Assembly (NCBI RefSeq): GCF_042685085.1
Contig: NZ_JBHUMM010000007.1
Coordinates: 186,001 to 250,000, forward strand
From: Marinicrinis sediminis
Lineage (GTDB): Bacteria; Bacillota; Bacilli; Paenibacillales; KCTC-33676
DNA: 64,000 bases
Reading direction: 5' to 3'
Both the position numbers and the translations under genes were made by a program. Shown here in pieces: positions 8,124-16,733 of this stretch. Below the pieces are notes generated by a model, which saw only the letters and a program-made list of their open reading frames with translations, did not search any database and had not been told where the DNA came from. Every line of letters starts with the position of its first letter. The stretch's first letter is position 1.

Positions 8124-11100
8124 CTATATGATTGCCTTATTTGCAGCAGGCAACATCGCAGGAGGCATCTCTTCCTTGAGTCTCCATACGAAGTTGACTG
8201 GTTTATTTCCATCGTGTTGCACGTATTCCGCTTCTCCCAAAAAGACATAGGGAGCGGTGAACTTGTTCTCTTCCTTATAGGCTCTCACAAATAGCGCTAC
8301 TCCTGTTCCCCTCTCTTGATGATGAATATATCTCTGAGCGGTGTTGGACTCTACAGATGTTCGACTCTGCGTTTGCCAATGAAACAAATGTTCATTTATC
8401 GCATAATCTTCATATTGTGTCGATGGTGAAAAATCCTTGTCCGATTTATTCAAGGTAATGAAGAATAGATCCGTTTTTTTATCCGCCATGTACTTCACTC
8501 CTTCCCGAAAAGCAGGCGCACGCTCCTCATTCCAATATCCAAATGCAGCCAGAATCTGATCGACGGAATACGTGCAGTGCACTTCCAAAGGACAAGTGTA
8601 CGGAAATTCATTTGGTTTACTTACGAAGTCAAGCTTTGACAATGTATAAGAAAAAATATCGATGATTTCCTGTTTGAATGATTCTGCATCGAATATATGT
8701 TTCAAGGCCTCTTCTACATGGCTGTATCCTAGCTTGGCAGGCTCTGTGCGATAAAATGTATAATACAATATCTGTAGCATTAGCTGCTGTTCTTCCGTTG
8801 CTGGTTTTGTTCCCTGCTTCAAGTAGGACAGCAAGAATTGAAGGAGTCTTCTGGAGTTAAGATGTAGCAGAGCAGGGATTCGTTTAACCAAATCTGGACG
8901 GGTTTGTTCTGGTGTGGCCAACTCATAGAGCCCTGCTTCCGCTTTCAATCCATAAAAACTTCGTTGACCCATACGACCACCATAAAATTCATGCACACTT
9001 ATCGCTTCGACTTGCAAAAAATGAGCCAACGTCAACGTAAAACCCGTATCGGACTCGAAATATTTCATTCTCTGAATCAGATTTCGACGTGTGATGGCGG
9101 CTCCTTGTACATTCGCCAGGATATACTGCCTCGCTTGCTTCTCCAGTTGAATAAAACTACCCCGAGGAAGATGAAAAAAGCCATGTTGAACATAATGTTT
9201 AATAGAGTGCCTCGTTTTTCCGGTTAAGGCCCTGAATTTATCCTGGAAGCGATACTTGTGATGAGCCTGTCCAATAAAATCAAGAACCGTTAAGCACTCC
9301 TTGTCCTCATGTAGACGCAGACCTCTGCCGAGCTGTTGCAGGAAGACGGTCAAACTGTCCGTCGGGCGTAAAAATAAAAGTGTATTTACGCTTGGAATAT
9401 CTATGCCTTCGTTATATAGATCAACGACGAAAATCATGCGTAATGCTCCATTTTCCAGCCTCGTTTTCGCCTGATGACGCTCTACTGCCGTTGAGTTTCC
9501 GTGCAATGCCACAGAAGGGATATCTGCTTCATTAAACATTTTCGCCATATACTTAGCATGATCTACCCCTACACAAAAACCTAATCCCTTCACCTGCTGC
9601 ATATCGGTCGCATATTTTTCCATACTCTTTATAATTTGTATGACTCTTCGCTTGTTACGGGTGTATACATTCTCAAGCTCATTTAAATCGTAACCTTTTC
9701 TTGTCCACTTTATTTTGGATAAATCTACTTCATCCGTGACTGCAAAGTATTGAAAAGGGCAAAGCAACTTGCGATCAATCGCATCCGTTAGACGGATTTC
9801 TGCTGCAAAACTATCTCCAAAATAGGACAAAATTTCTTTACCATCCATTCGTTCAGGTGTAGCCGTTAGCCCTAGTAAAATGCTGGGTTGAACGAAAGCA
9901 AGCAGCTTTTGATAGGAAGGAGCAGCCGCATGATGAAACTCATCGACAACGATGTAATCGTAAAAGGTCGGGGAGATTTTCTCTGTGAGATTCAGTGCGT
10001 TCATGCTTTGGATACTTATAAAAAGATGATCTATCGAATCGGCTTGATACTGGCCAACATGAAGTTCTCCAAAATTCAGGTCTTTCAATATGTAGCGAAA
10101 AGTATCTAAACTCTGTCTTAAAATCTCTTCTCGGTGAGCAACAAACAGTAGTTTAGCATGAGGCTTTTGTTGGATAAAACGCTTATAATCAAAGGCAGAA
10201 ACGACCGTCTTCCCTACTCCTGTTGCGGCAACGACGAGATTTCTGTTACGACCGTATATCTCCCGTTCCGCTTGCAACTTATCTAATATCTCTTTCTGAT
10301 AGTCATAGGGCTTAATATCAAAAGGGAAAATCTTTGAGGAAGAATCTATGGAATGGTCACACTGTAGGGCACTGCGTAGCTTATGATGTTCAGTCTCGTC
10401 TGCGGCACGAAATAATTTAAATTCACGGTCATTCCAATAACTTTCAAATGATGCCTCCATTTTCTTTAGAACATCACAAGCATCCTTTTCCGTTACTTTC
10501 AAATTCCATTCGAGTCCACTCGTCAGCGCAGGATTAGACAGATTTGATGAACCCACGTAAGCTGTGCTGAACCCCGTTTCCCTGTAAAACAAATAGGCTT
10601 TCGCATGCAACCTTGTGCGTTTTGTATCGTAAGAAATTTTCAATTCCGTATTGGACAACTTGCTTAACTCCATAATCGCCTTATAATCTGAAGCGTTCAT
10701 GTAAGTCGTCGTAATCACTCTCAGCTTGCCACCCTCTGATGTAAAGCTCTCCAATTGATCCATGAGACAGCGTAATCCACTCCACTTGATAAATGATATC
10801 AAAAAATCGATTCGATCTGATGTCATAATCTCTCTCTTTAATTCAAACAGCATATTGGGTTCATAGTGAGATCCTGTAAATAAGGAGCTTTGAGAAAGTG
10901 GCGTGGTAGGACGAATAACCTCTTCATCCCGTACGGATCGAATATGATTCAGTCTTGTATAAATATATGTGAGGATTTCTCCCTGTTCATCAAGTCTTAA
11001 TTGCTCACATTCCTCTGGCCCAAGTGCATGCTTCAATGTCGCAATCATGTCGTTGCAAGTTTGTACTTGAGCAAGCGTTAACGCTTCGTCACTACCGGGC

Positions 11101-11279
11101 TGTTCGCGAACCATCTTCAGGGCGCGTCGAGTCACAGTCGCAATGTAGTTGGACAAAAGTTTTCTTGCTTCCTCAACGTTCAATGGCTCTCTGCCAATCT
11201 GGTATTCATCTTCGTTTAGCATTAACAACTGCTGTGCGGTCAGTTTATTGATGACTTGCTCATAGATTCCTTGTTTCAT
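8124..11279 (-). CDS. PLD-nuclease / SF2 helicase fusion with DUF3427-type C-terminus
   Basis: 1051 residues, start supported by GGGGAGGCATCAC before the ATG. Domain order: N-terminal helical region (1-130); phospholipase-D-type nuclease domain (about 140-290) with one HKD motif (H225xK227, then GSSNLSN); SF2 helicase with Walker A AATGVGKT (351-358), DEFH (446-449), LTATPERMDG (471-480) and motif VI QQLGRGLRL (648-656); then about 350 residues matching the DUF3427 region of such helicases. A single HKD implies dimerisation to build a nuclease active site. It is probably a DNA translocase with nuclease activity in defence or repair, co-transcribed with a Nudix hydrolase and directly downstream of an HNH endonuclease. 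The domain assignment is good; its biological role is not established. Confidence 0.88.
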   Translation of the reverse strand: MKQGIYEQVINKLTAQQLLMLNEDEYQIGREPLNVEEARKLLSNYIATVTRRALKMVREQPGSDEALTLAQVQTCNDMIATLKHALGPEECEQLRLDEQGEILTYIYTRLNHIRSVRDEEVIRPTTPLSQSSLFTGSHYEPNMLFELKREIMTSDRIDFLISFIKWSGLRCLMDQLESFTSEGGKLRVITTTYMNASDYKAIMELSKLSNTELKISYDTKRTRLHAKAYLFYRETGFSTAYVGSSNLSNPALTSGLEWNLKVTEKDACDVLKKMEASFESYWNDREFKLFRAADETEHHKLRSALQCDHSIDSSSKIFPFDIKPYDYQKEILDKLQAEREIYGRNRNLVVAATGVGKTVVSAFDYKRFIQQKPHAKLLFVAHREEILRQSLDTFRYILKDLNFGELHVGQYQADSIDHLFISIQSMNALNLTEKISPTFYDYIVVDEFHHAAAPSYQKLLAFVQPSILLGLTATPERMDGKEILSYFGDSFAAEIRLTDAIDRKLLCPFQYFAVTDEVDLSKIKWTRKGYDLNELENVYTRNKRRVIQIIKSMEKYATDMQQVKGLGFCVGVDHAKYMAKMFNEADIPSVALHGNSTAVERHQAKTRLENGALRMIFVVDLYNEGIDIPSVNTLLFLRPTDSLTVFLQQLGRGLRLHEDKECLTVLDFIGQAHHKYRFQDKFRALTGKTRHSIKHYVQHGFFHLPRGSFIQLEKQARQYILANVQGAAITRRNLIQRMKYFESDTGFTLTLAHFLQVEAISVHEFYGGRMGQRSFYGLKAEAGLYELATPEQTRPDLVKRIPALLHLNSRRLLQFLLSYLKQGTKPATEEQQLMLQILYYTFYRTEPAKLGYSHVEEALKHIFDAESFKQEIIDIFSYTLSKLDFVSKPNEFPYTCPLEVHCTYSVDQILAAFGYWNEERAPAFREGVKYMADKKTDLFFITLNKSDKDFSPSTQYEDYAINEHLFHWQTQSRTSVESNTAQRYIHHQERGTGVALFVRAYKEENKFTAPYVFLGEAEYVQHDGNKPVNFVWRLKEEMPPAMLPAANKAII

Positions 11280-11315
11280 GTGATGCCTCCCCGACGAGAT
11301 CCTTACCCCATCTCA

Positions 11316-12194
11316 TTATGCTTCATACCTGCGCGCATTTCCCCGAAACACTTCACGCACATGCCATTCCAGGTACAGATCTCCAGGTGCATACTCAGAT
11401 CGAACCGGCTCCATGATGGCTTTTCCATGATAACGAAGAAGCCACTCTTCAAAACCTCGGGTACCGTGCGCTTCCTCCGACACCCATAACCGATGTTGGT
11501 CTGTCACTGTAAATACACCGCGATCAAACAGTTTATGATGAAGCGAGCATAGTGCAAGACCGTTCTCTTCCCTGTCCGGTCCTCCCGATTGATGCCAGCG
11601 GATATGTGCCGCTTCCACGCCAACAAGTTGATGTCCCAGTCGCACATGAAACCCGCATACCGCGCAGGAATAAGCATACGCTCGAAGCACCCGCTCTCGA
11701 AATTTTGGATCTCGTGCCTTCTTCCGATAAGTATGGACGTGAAGGGCTAGACCGACAGCCTGTAAAATGTCTTCATGGATACTTTCAGGAAAATGATCCT
11801 CCAAAATATAGATAGCAGACTGACTAATCAGGGCCGGGTCTTGCTGCAACAACTCTTCAACCTCTGGCGTAAACTGTCCCTTGATGCCCTGATTTCGCAG
11901 TTGTTTATCCGTGAAGCTACTCCGATCCACTGTAGCACTAAGTTCCCAAATCCCATCCGTCGCAAGCCGAACAAAAGGCTCCTCAGGGTGATAGGAACGT
12001 CTTGGGGGGCCAAATTCTTTGAGCAATTGAGTCAGGGGCCCCTTTGCCTCTTCATAGGATACGACGATATTCTCTCCGCGTTGAAATCTGCCCAGTGCAT
12101 AAAGGATGAACAGTGGCTTATGAGGAGCTCGCTGCCCATGTTTTTTCCATATCGATAAGTGTGACAGACGCCGCAACCATTCGTGTTTATCCAT
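11316..12194 (-). CDS. HNH endonuclease of the phosphorothioate-dependent type IV (McrA/SBD) family
   Basis: 292 residues. The N-terminal half has the sulfur-binding-domain pattern: HKPLFILYALGRFQRGE near residue 25 and SYHPEEPFVRLATDGIWELS near 85-105. The C-terminal half is an intact HNH nuclease: CAVC zinc knuckle, GVEAAHIRWHQSGGPDREENGLALCSLHHKLFDRG, supplying the two His and the Asn of HNH and the second Cys pair position. This architecture is that of restriction enzymes that cut phosphorothioated DNA. It lies 36 bp upstream of the helicase on the same strand. Notably the same window encodes what looks like a DNA phosphorothioation module at 49.4-54.6 kb, so its recognition context must differ or it must be controlled. 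The family call is from motif recognition only. Confidence 0.78.
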   Translation of the reverse strand: MDKHEWLRRLSHLSIWKKHGQRAPHKPLFILYALGRFQRGENIVVSYEEAKGPLTQLLKEFGPPRRSYHPEEPFVRLATDGIWELSATVDRSSFTDKQLRNQGIKGQFTPEVEELLQQDPALISQSAIYILEDHFPESIHEDILQAVGLALHVHTYRKKARDPKFRERVLRAYAYSCAVCGFHVRLGHQLVGVEAAHIRWHQSGGPDREENGLALCSLHHKLFDRGVFTVTDQHRLWVSEEAHGTRGFEEWLLRYHGKAIMEPVRSEYAPGDLYLEWHVREVFRGNARRYEA

Positions 12195-12300
12195 GTTAAT
12201 CCACTCAGCTGGAATTCAGTTCATTCAACCTACAACTGCATTCGCCATATCTTCCTCTATTTCCTTCTGCATCCATCATCCAGGCGGGTTATTCGATCCT

Positions 12301-13251
12301 TTACATGATGACATATACCATAAACGCGGCATATCCGATCACGAGCAAGATCCCTTCGATTCGTCCAACTTTGTACTGGGTTCTGGATACGATCAACAGC
12401 AGCAGCGTGAGAAAGATCAGCATCCACACATCGGTTCCGATCTTCGCCTCAGGCTCCATAGGTGTGATCATAGAGGAGACGCCGACGACGAATAAGAGGT
12501 TGAATATATTGCTCCCAACCACATTGCCTACCGCGATTTCATTCTGTTTCTTAAGCGCAGCGGCCACTGATGTCACCAGCTCCGGCAAGGAGGTACCCAG
12601 AGCGACGATGGTCAGGCCAACCATCGTTTGGGTCATACCTAATTCCAGGGCAATGGTCGTACTGTTCGTCACAACCAGCTGCCCACCGAAAATAATGGCA
12701 GCCAGTCCGACCACGCTGATCAGGGTATATTTCATCCAGGATGCCTTGGTTCCGGTCTCTTGCTCAACCGTATTGGCTTCACGGCTGTTCTTTGCCGCTT
12801 CGAAGATGTAATACATGAAGATGCTAAACAAGAGCAGCAACAGAATCCCGTCTCCACGGGTAATGACATTGACATCGTGACCTTGCAGGGTTCTATCGCT
12901 AATCATGACAAGCAGAGCGGTCGTAGCCAGCAAAGTGAAGGGGATCTCTTTCCTGATGGTCTCACTTTCCACCCGAATGGCCATGATGATTGCGGTCACG
13001 CCAATAACCAGGGTCGTGTTGAACACATTACTGCCAATCACATTCCCGAGTGACATCCCCGCATTTCCCTCAATCGCAGCCATAATACTCACCATTGCTT
13101 CAGGCGAACCGGTACCAAAAGCCACAATAGTAAGACCGATGAGAATAGGAGGGACACGGAGAAACGCTGCAATTTTCGATGAACCGTCCACAAAATAATT
13201 GGCTCCAGCAATAAGCAAAATGAATCCGGCACTCAACCATATGTATGCCAT
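12301..13251 (-). CDS. Calcium/sodium antiporter (YrbG/CaCA family)
   Basis: About 316 residues from the ATG at 13251 (GAGGAGGC upstream). Ten transmembrane helices form two homologous halves with inverted topology, each carrying the CaCA alpha-repeat: GTGSPEAMVSIMAAIEGN with GNVIGSNVFNT in the first half, and GTSLPELVTSVAAALKKQ with GNVVGSNIFNL in the second. The acidic residues in these repeats bind the exchanged cations. A membrane exchanger that exports Ca2+ (or K+/Na+) using the ion gradient. It appears monocistronic; no functional link to its neighbours is evident. Confidence 0.92.
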   Translation of the reverse strand: MAYIWLSAGFILLIAGANYFVDGSSKIAAFLRVPPILIGLTIVAFGTGSPEAMVSIMAAIEGNAGMSLGNVIGSNVFNTTLVIGVTAIIMAIRVESETIRKEIPFTLLATTALLVMISDRTLQGHDVNVITRGDGILLLLLFSIFMYYIFEAAKNSREANTVEQETGTKASWMKYTLISVVGLAAIIFGGQLVVTNSTTIALELGMTQTMVGLTIVALGTSLPELVTSVAAALKKQNEIAVGNVVGSNIFNLLFVVGVSSMITPMEPEAKIGTDVWMLIFLTLLLLIVSRTQYKVGRIEGILLVIGYAAFMVYVIM

Positions 13252-13369
13252 TCGATTCGTATAGCCTCCTCGCTCCTGTTTTTCATACCTTTTCCGAATT
13301 TCATCAAGCTGATACAAAGGTTCAGAAGGAAATGATCATTTGTATGGTTTTATTCAGTATAACAAAAAA

Positions 13370-13391
13370 AGCACTTCGCTTATGAAGTGCT
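13370..13391 (-). terminator. Rho-independent terminator
   Basis: AGCACTTC (13370-13377) and GAAGTGCT (13384-13391) form an 8-bp stem with a 6-nt loop. On the minus strand it is followed by seven T, terminating transcription from the gene pair at 13465-14326. Confidence 0.85.
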
Positions 13392-13464
13392 TACGTCGTT
13401 CATTTCAGTCCGTTTCACATTTTATATTACACGATTCACACTGCATGGAAGGAAAGCATGCATG

Positions 13465-13812
13465 CTAGGTATACCAGGTATAGCCCTCTGCCTCCAGTCT
13501 CTCCTTCCATATCTCAAGCAGTAGTTCCAGTTCGGCTGAGTAATCTTCCTTGGTTTCGTCCTTGTCATACTCCAGCTTTTCCAGGATCACGATTTCGATT
13601 CCATCTTCTCCATATGTTGACCAATCCTGCTGCAAAGCCTGGTTAGGGTGCAGGTTCATTCCTAGGGTAAACGTTAATCTGTTTATCTTTCCCTTCAGGT
13701 TGGCTGATGCCTCAATGAATGCACGCTTCTCCGTCTTGGGACGGATCATGTACACCCCCATATCCGGCTTCATGTTTTTATATTGCATCTGCAATTCCTT
13801 ACGTCGATCCAT
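13465..13812 (-). CDS. Small GIY-YIG nuclease-like protein
   Basis: About 115 residues from the ATG at 13812, preceded by AGAGGAGTGAGG. The N-terminal part MGVYMIRPKTEKRAFIEASANLKGKINR resembles the degenerate GIY-YIG-like fold of small Firmicute proteins annotated as GIY-YIG nuclease family (Y-x-I-R, then a helix with KGKINR, then LHPNQALQQDWSTYG). The end is acidic and helical. It lies 34 bp after the 159-residue gene and shares its terminator. Catalytic activity is doubtful because the classic GIY...YIG pair is incomplete. Confidence 0.6.
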   Translation of the reverse strand: MDRRKELQMQYKNMKPDMGVYMIRPKTEKRAFIEASANLKGKINRLTFTLGMNLHPNQALQQDWSTYGEDGIEIVILEKLEYDKDETKEDYSAELELLLEIWKERLEAEGYTWYT

Positions 13813-13846
13813 GGTCCTCACTCCTCTTCCTTCTTCACTTACCCGA

Positions 13847-14326
13847 TCAATAGCCCATTTCCCTTAAAATACCGGATAAGATGCGCAGACGTTCTGCAAT
13901 AATTTCTCCATCCTCACTGAGCGCCTGATTAAACAACTGGATGTCCGATAAGATCTGTTCATTTTCTGTACAAACGGCTACATTCATCGCATCCCCTTGT
14001 AAACCCACCCGATCGATCGCCGGTTGCTCCGGATCATACAAGTTGTCATAGCGATAGGCCTCACGAAAATGTTGCAGGGTGCGACTGATTAAAATGGTCA
14101 GATCCAATACGCGATGCAACGGCAGTTCCTCAGACTGTCTGGACCACTTTCCACCTGTATGACGCCATACCTTCGCAGAAATATCTACTCTTCCACGGTC
14201 ATTCCACTGTGCCAGTCCAAGTGACAGGCCTTTGGCATCCGAATCCTGCGAGAATCGGCCATCTACTTTCTCATAGTCCTCCGATACGATCACAGGTTTA
14301 TGCTTGAGGTTTGTTGGAATTTTCAT
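13847..14326 (-). CDS. Conserved hypothetical protein, probably DUF6530
   Basis: 159 residues, cytoplasmic, no signal or membrane segment. It begins MKIPTNLKHKPVIVSEDYEKVDG and contains GLSLGLAQWNDRGRVDISAKVWRHT and SRQSEELPLHRVLDLTILI, a pattern I associate with a short Firmicute family without known function. Read with the GIY-YIG-like gene downstream as one unit. No function can be inferred. Confidence 0.6.
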   Translation of the reverse strand: MKIPTNLKHKPVIVSEDYEKVDGRFSQDSDAKGLSLGLAQWNDRGRVDISAKVWRHTGGKWSRQSEELPLHRVLDLTILISRTLQHFREAYRYDNLYDPEQPAIDRVGLQGDAMNVAVCTENEQILSDIQLFNQALSEDGEIIAERLRILSGILREMGY

Positions 14327-14475
14327 GAACTAATCGCCACCTTTTTATTTTAGTTGTTTACTCATTTACTAAATGACTAGATTCAGTGATCCCTTGGTCA
14401 CATGCATTCCATGATCCTCAGATCACATGGTCCATTGATTCACCGGTTTTTGAGCTGGTCATCTTTCACTTACTC

Positions 14476-14507
14476 ATTTACTAATTTACTAATTTACTAA
14501 TTTACTA
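14476..14507. repeat. Tandem 8-bp repeat (ATTTACTA x4)
   Basis: Four perfect copies of ATTTACTA lie between the genes at 14326 and 14574, with related degenerate units at 14355-14375. Located in the promoter-side gap of the 159-residue gene; probably a simple sequence repeat. Confidence 0.9.
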
Positions 14508-14573
14508 AATTCAATTATATACATTCTACACTCCTGTATGGAACGATGTCAACTTCCCCCTGATACCTCTATG

Positions 14574-14993
14574 TCATACAAGCATTATGACCAAAATAGA
14601 AAGGCCGATAAATAGACAGAGTGGCGTGAACAGATTGGTATCCCACTTGGCAAACAGGGTGCCGTGCTGTTTTTTAAACAATCCCATGAATTTTCCGTCA
14701 CCTATCGCACGAAGAAGAAACAAAAGCACCAGCAGCCAACCTCCGTACACATGAAGCCTTTCTGGAATCCAAAGCGCGTCTTCCCTCTTTCCGAGTTCCA
14801 GCACAAATACACTGGCAAGCAGCAATCCGACCGCTACTGCACCCGTCGCCATTTTTCCAGGACGAAAGAGAGGGGTTGTATCCTGACTGGGGATGGCCGC
14901 TGCTACCCCACGTGTACCTCCACACAGCCAATAAACATGTACCAAACCAAGCAAACCTAATAATCCACTTATCGTCCAGGTCCATATCATCAT
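14574..14993 (-). CDS. DUF3995-type small integral membrane protein
   Basis: 139 residues, start supported by AGGAGGAAATCAACG. Four transmembrane helices: WTISGLLGLLGLVHVYWL, GKMATGAVAVGLLLASVFVLEL, RLHVYGGWLLVLLFLLRAIGDG and TNLFTPLCLFIGLSILVIMLV. The HVYWLCGGTRGVAAAIPSQ segment after helix 1 and FLLRAIGDGKFMGLFKK are typical of the DUF3995 family, for which no function is known. Monocistronic. Confidence 0.75.
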   Translation of the reverse strand: MMIWTWTISGLLGLLGLVHVYWLCGGTRGVAAAIPSQDTTPLFRPGKMATGAVAVGLLLASVFVLELGKREDALWIPERLHVYGGWLLVLLFLLRAIGDGKFMGLFKKQHGTLFAKWDTNLFTPLCLFIGLSILVIMLV

Positions 14994-15452
14994 CGTTGAT
15001 TTCCTCCTGTGGCTTCTGTCATGTTACTTATTTCTCTCTTCTCTATGATCTCTATCTTCATTATCTTCTCTAGCTTCTTGAACTTCACTATCTTCTATGT
15101 ATTTTTTGTGTCTTTGTATTCACTATCTTCTCTGTGTTCACTATCTTCTCTATTAGTCTATCGCTGCTGGGCATAGCGCCCTCTCGCGCCTATCCTCTAG
15201 GCGAACCTTTCCGCTTCCCGTCAGTTCAGCGGAACATGGATTCGATTGGCAATCTGCCTGCATTTAGTATAGCGGATAATGCCTTGCCTTGTCCAAGCAT
15301 TTGACACGATGAAGCTACAGCACGCTTTTCCTCGGTCAGGATCATACGCACTTCGACTCTGACTGACAACATCTCTTATATTTCGCTATGGAGAGGTCAT
15401 GTAAAATATGGTAACATTAGCAAAGATCATCAACTAAAGGAGGAATAGACTT
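14994..15452. other. Intergenic region upstream of the DUF1611/EPSP-synthase operon
   Basis: About 460 bp without a convincing gene. The left part carries an irregular repeat of TTCACTATCTTCTCT-like units (around 15086, 15118 and 15137). A TTGACA-like box lies near 15302 and an AT-rich TGTAAAATATGG near 15396, but I cannot name the promoter. No recognised riboswitch or T-box sequence is seen. Confidence 0.5.
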
Positions 15453-15488
15453 TTGCCGGGTTCATCCCGGTGCACGAAGAAAAAATGA
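15453..15488 (+). CDS. Possible 11-residue leader peptide ORF
   Basis: A perfect AAAGGAGG lies 8 nt before a TTG that opens the 12-codon frame MPGSSRCTKKK-stop, ending 12-15 nt before the first enzyme gene. The first codons also form a hairpin (CCGGG TTCAT CCCGG, 15456-15470). It could be a leader peptide regulating the operon, a translational coupler, or a small precursor peptide. Strength of the ribosome binding site is the only evidence for translation. Confidence 0.35.
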   Translation: MPGSSRCTKKK

Positions 15489-15503
15489 AAATGAGGTGAA
15501 ATG

Positions 15504-16658
15504 ATGAAGAATATCGCCCTGTATCCATTCAACAAAATTACGAAGGGTTTGATCAAATTCAGAGATTTGATCGATGCACGAATTGGTGCGGTCATCGACT
15601 TTACGATTGATTCTCGCGATCATGTGGAATGGAAACTATTACAAGAAGATAGTCTTGGTATTTTCCTTACGAACAATCTGGAGGAAGGACTGGAAGGGAT
15701 CGATACCCTGATTTTGAATGATACGGGTACCCCTTTTGGCAATAGCCAATCTGCCTATCAGAAATTTGACCTGACCCAGATGTGGAGAAAGCTGGTCCTA
15801 TACGCTGCCCATCGCGGCATTACCGTCATCAGCGTGCATGAAATTACGGATGCGGATACCCGGCGCTGGCTGCAAGCACATGATATTGAACTGCATGTGG
15901 ATCAGCAACTGAATGCAGACATGTTAAGTGAAATGAGCCAACATTATAACCTGCAGGATGATACAGAAATCGGTACCTATCTCAAACACTTTGAGCTTGA
16001 TCAACGACTGCTGGACAGCTCCCCTTCCATTTTAAAAGTAGCCATTTTCGCAACGAGAGGTTGTTTAGGCAAATTCACGACCCAGATGAGCATATACCGG
16101 GAATTAACCCACAGGGGCAGGGCGACTACCGCGATTATCACGGAACCGACTGCCTTTTTATTTCAGCAGCCCGGAGCAGATATTATGAAGTTTCTGTCTC
16201 AGCAAACCCTGGCCCAATACCCCTACTACATTCATGCACTCGTGCAAAAAGCCGAGCAAGCCGGAGCGGAGATTGTCCTGATGGCCGGACAGGGATCGTT
16301 GCTGCCAAACCATAACTTTATCATTGCTTCTACCAAACTCGCATATCTGAGTGCCTATCAGCCGGATGTTACCTTGCTTGTCGTTGGCTATGATGACGAC
16401 GATCGAATACAAGATTGCCTCGACGTGTTGCGAATCTATGGCAATCAGAAAAAACCGCACAGGCTGCTGCTGCCTAATCGAATTGAAATTGGATTCGGGG
16501 AGTACGATATCCGATCTGAGGCAGAAATGAACGAACGGAAACAGGAACTTGAACGCAAATTCAATATAGAGGTGGAATTTGTCCTGCATGCAGACAAGGT
16601 TGTCGATGAGATGGAGGCATTAATCGATGAAAAAAAGATCACGGTCTCCGTTTCATAG
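15504..16658 (+). CDS. DUF1611-like P-loop enzyme, paralogue 1
   Basis: About 384 residues; ATG codons at 15501 and 15504 are both possible, the second having the better spacing to GAGGTG. The N-terminal half (1-170) is Rossmann-like, containing DTLILNDTG and GITVISVHEI. The C-terminal half has a nucleotide-binding P-loop variant ATRGCLGKFTTQMS near residue 188 and MAGQGSLLPNHN near 265, matching the layout of DUF1611 proteins (GTDCxxGKxTT and EGQGSLxHPAY). The reaction is unknown; characterised relatives act as acyl- or amino-acid-modifying enzymes. It is followed 75 bp later by a paralogue sharing roughly half its residues by eye, which suggests the two work together, for example as a heterodimer. 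Confidence 0.7.
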   Translation: MKNIALYPFNKITKGLIKFRDLIDARIGAVIDFTIDSRDHVEWKLLQEDSLGIFLTNNLEEGLEGIDTLILNDTGTPFGNSQSAYQKFDLTQMWRKLVLYAAHRGITVISVHEITDADTRRWLQAHDIELHVDQQLNADMLSEMSQHYNLQDDTEIGTYLKHFELDQRLLDSSPSILKVAIFATRGCLGKFTTQMSIYRELTHRGRATTAIITEPTAFLFQQPGADIMKFLSQQTLAQYPYYIHALVQKAEQAGAEIVLMAGQGSLLPNHNFIIASTKLAYLSAYQPDVTLLVVGYDDDDRIQDCLDVLRIYGNQKKPHRLLLPNRIEIGFGEYDIRSEAEMNERKQELERKFNIEVEFVLHADKVVDEMEALIDEKKITVSVS

Positions 16659-16733
16659 CGATTTCCATGCGATCGTCTGCGCTCACATGACAATGCCGTC
16701 ACCTAATTCAGGAAAAAGAGGTGAATGCAAGGG

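Noticed and set aside
14476..14507. Iteron-type origin or CRISPR-like repeat
   Set aside because: Four copies of an AT-rich 8-mer without a replication gene or spacers; more like a simple tandem repeat.
14994..15452. T-box or riboswitch before the biosynthetic operon
   Set aside because: No T-box sequence, specifier stem or recognised aptamer core; only short repeats and a candidate leader ORF were found.
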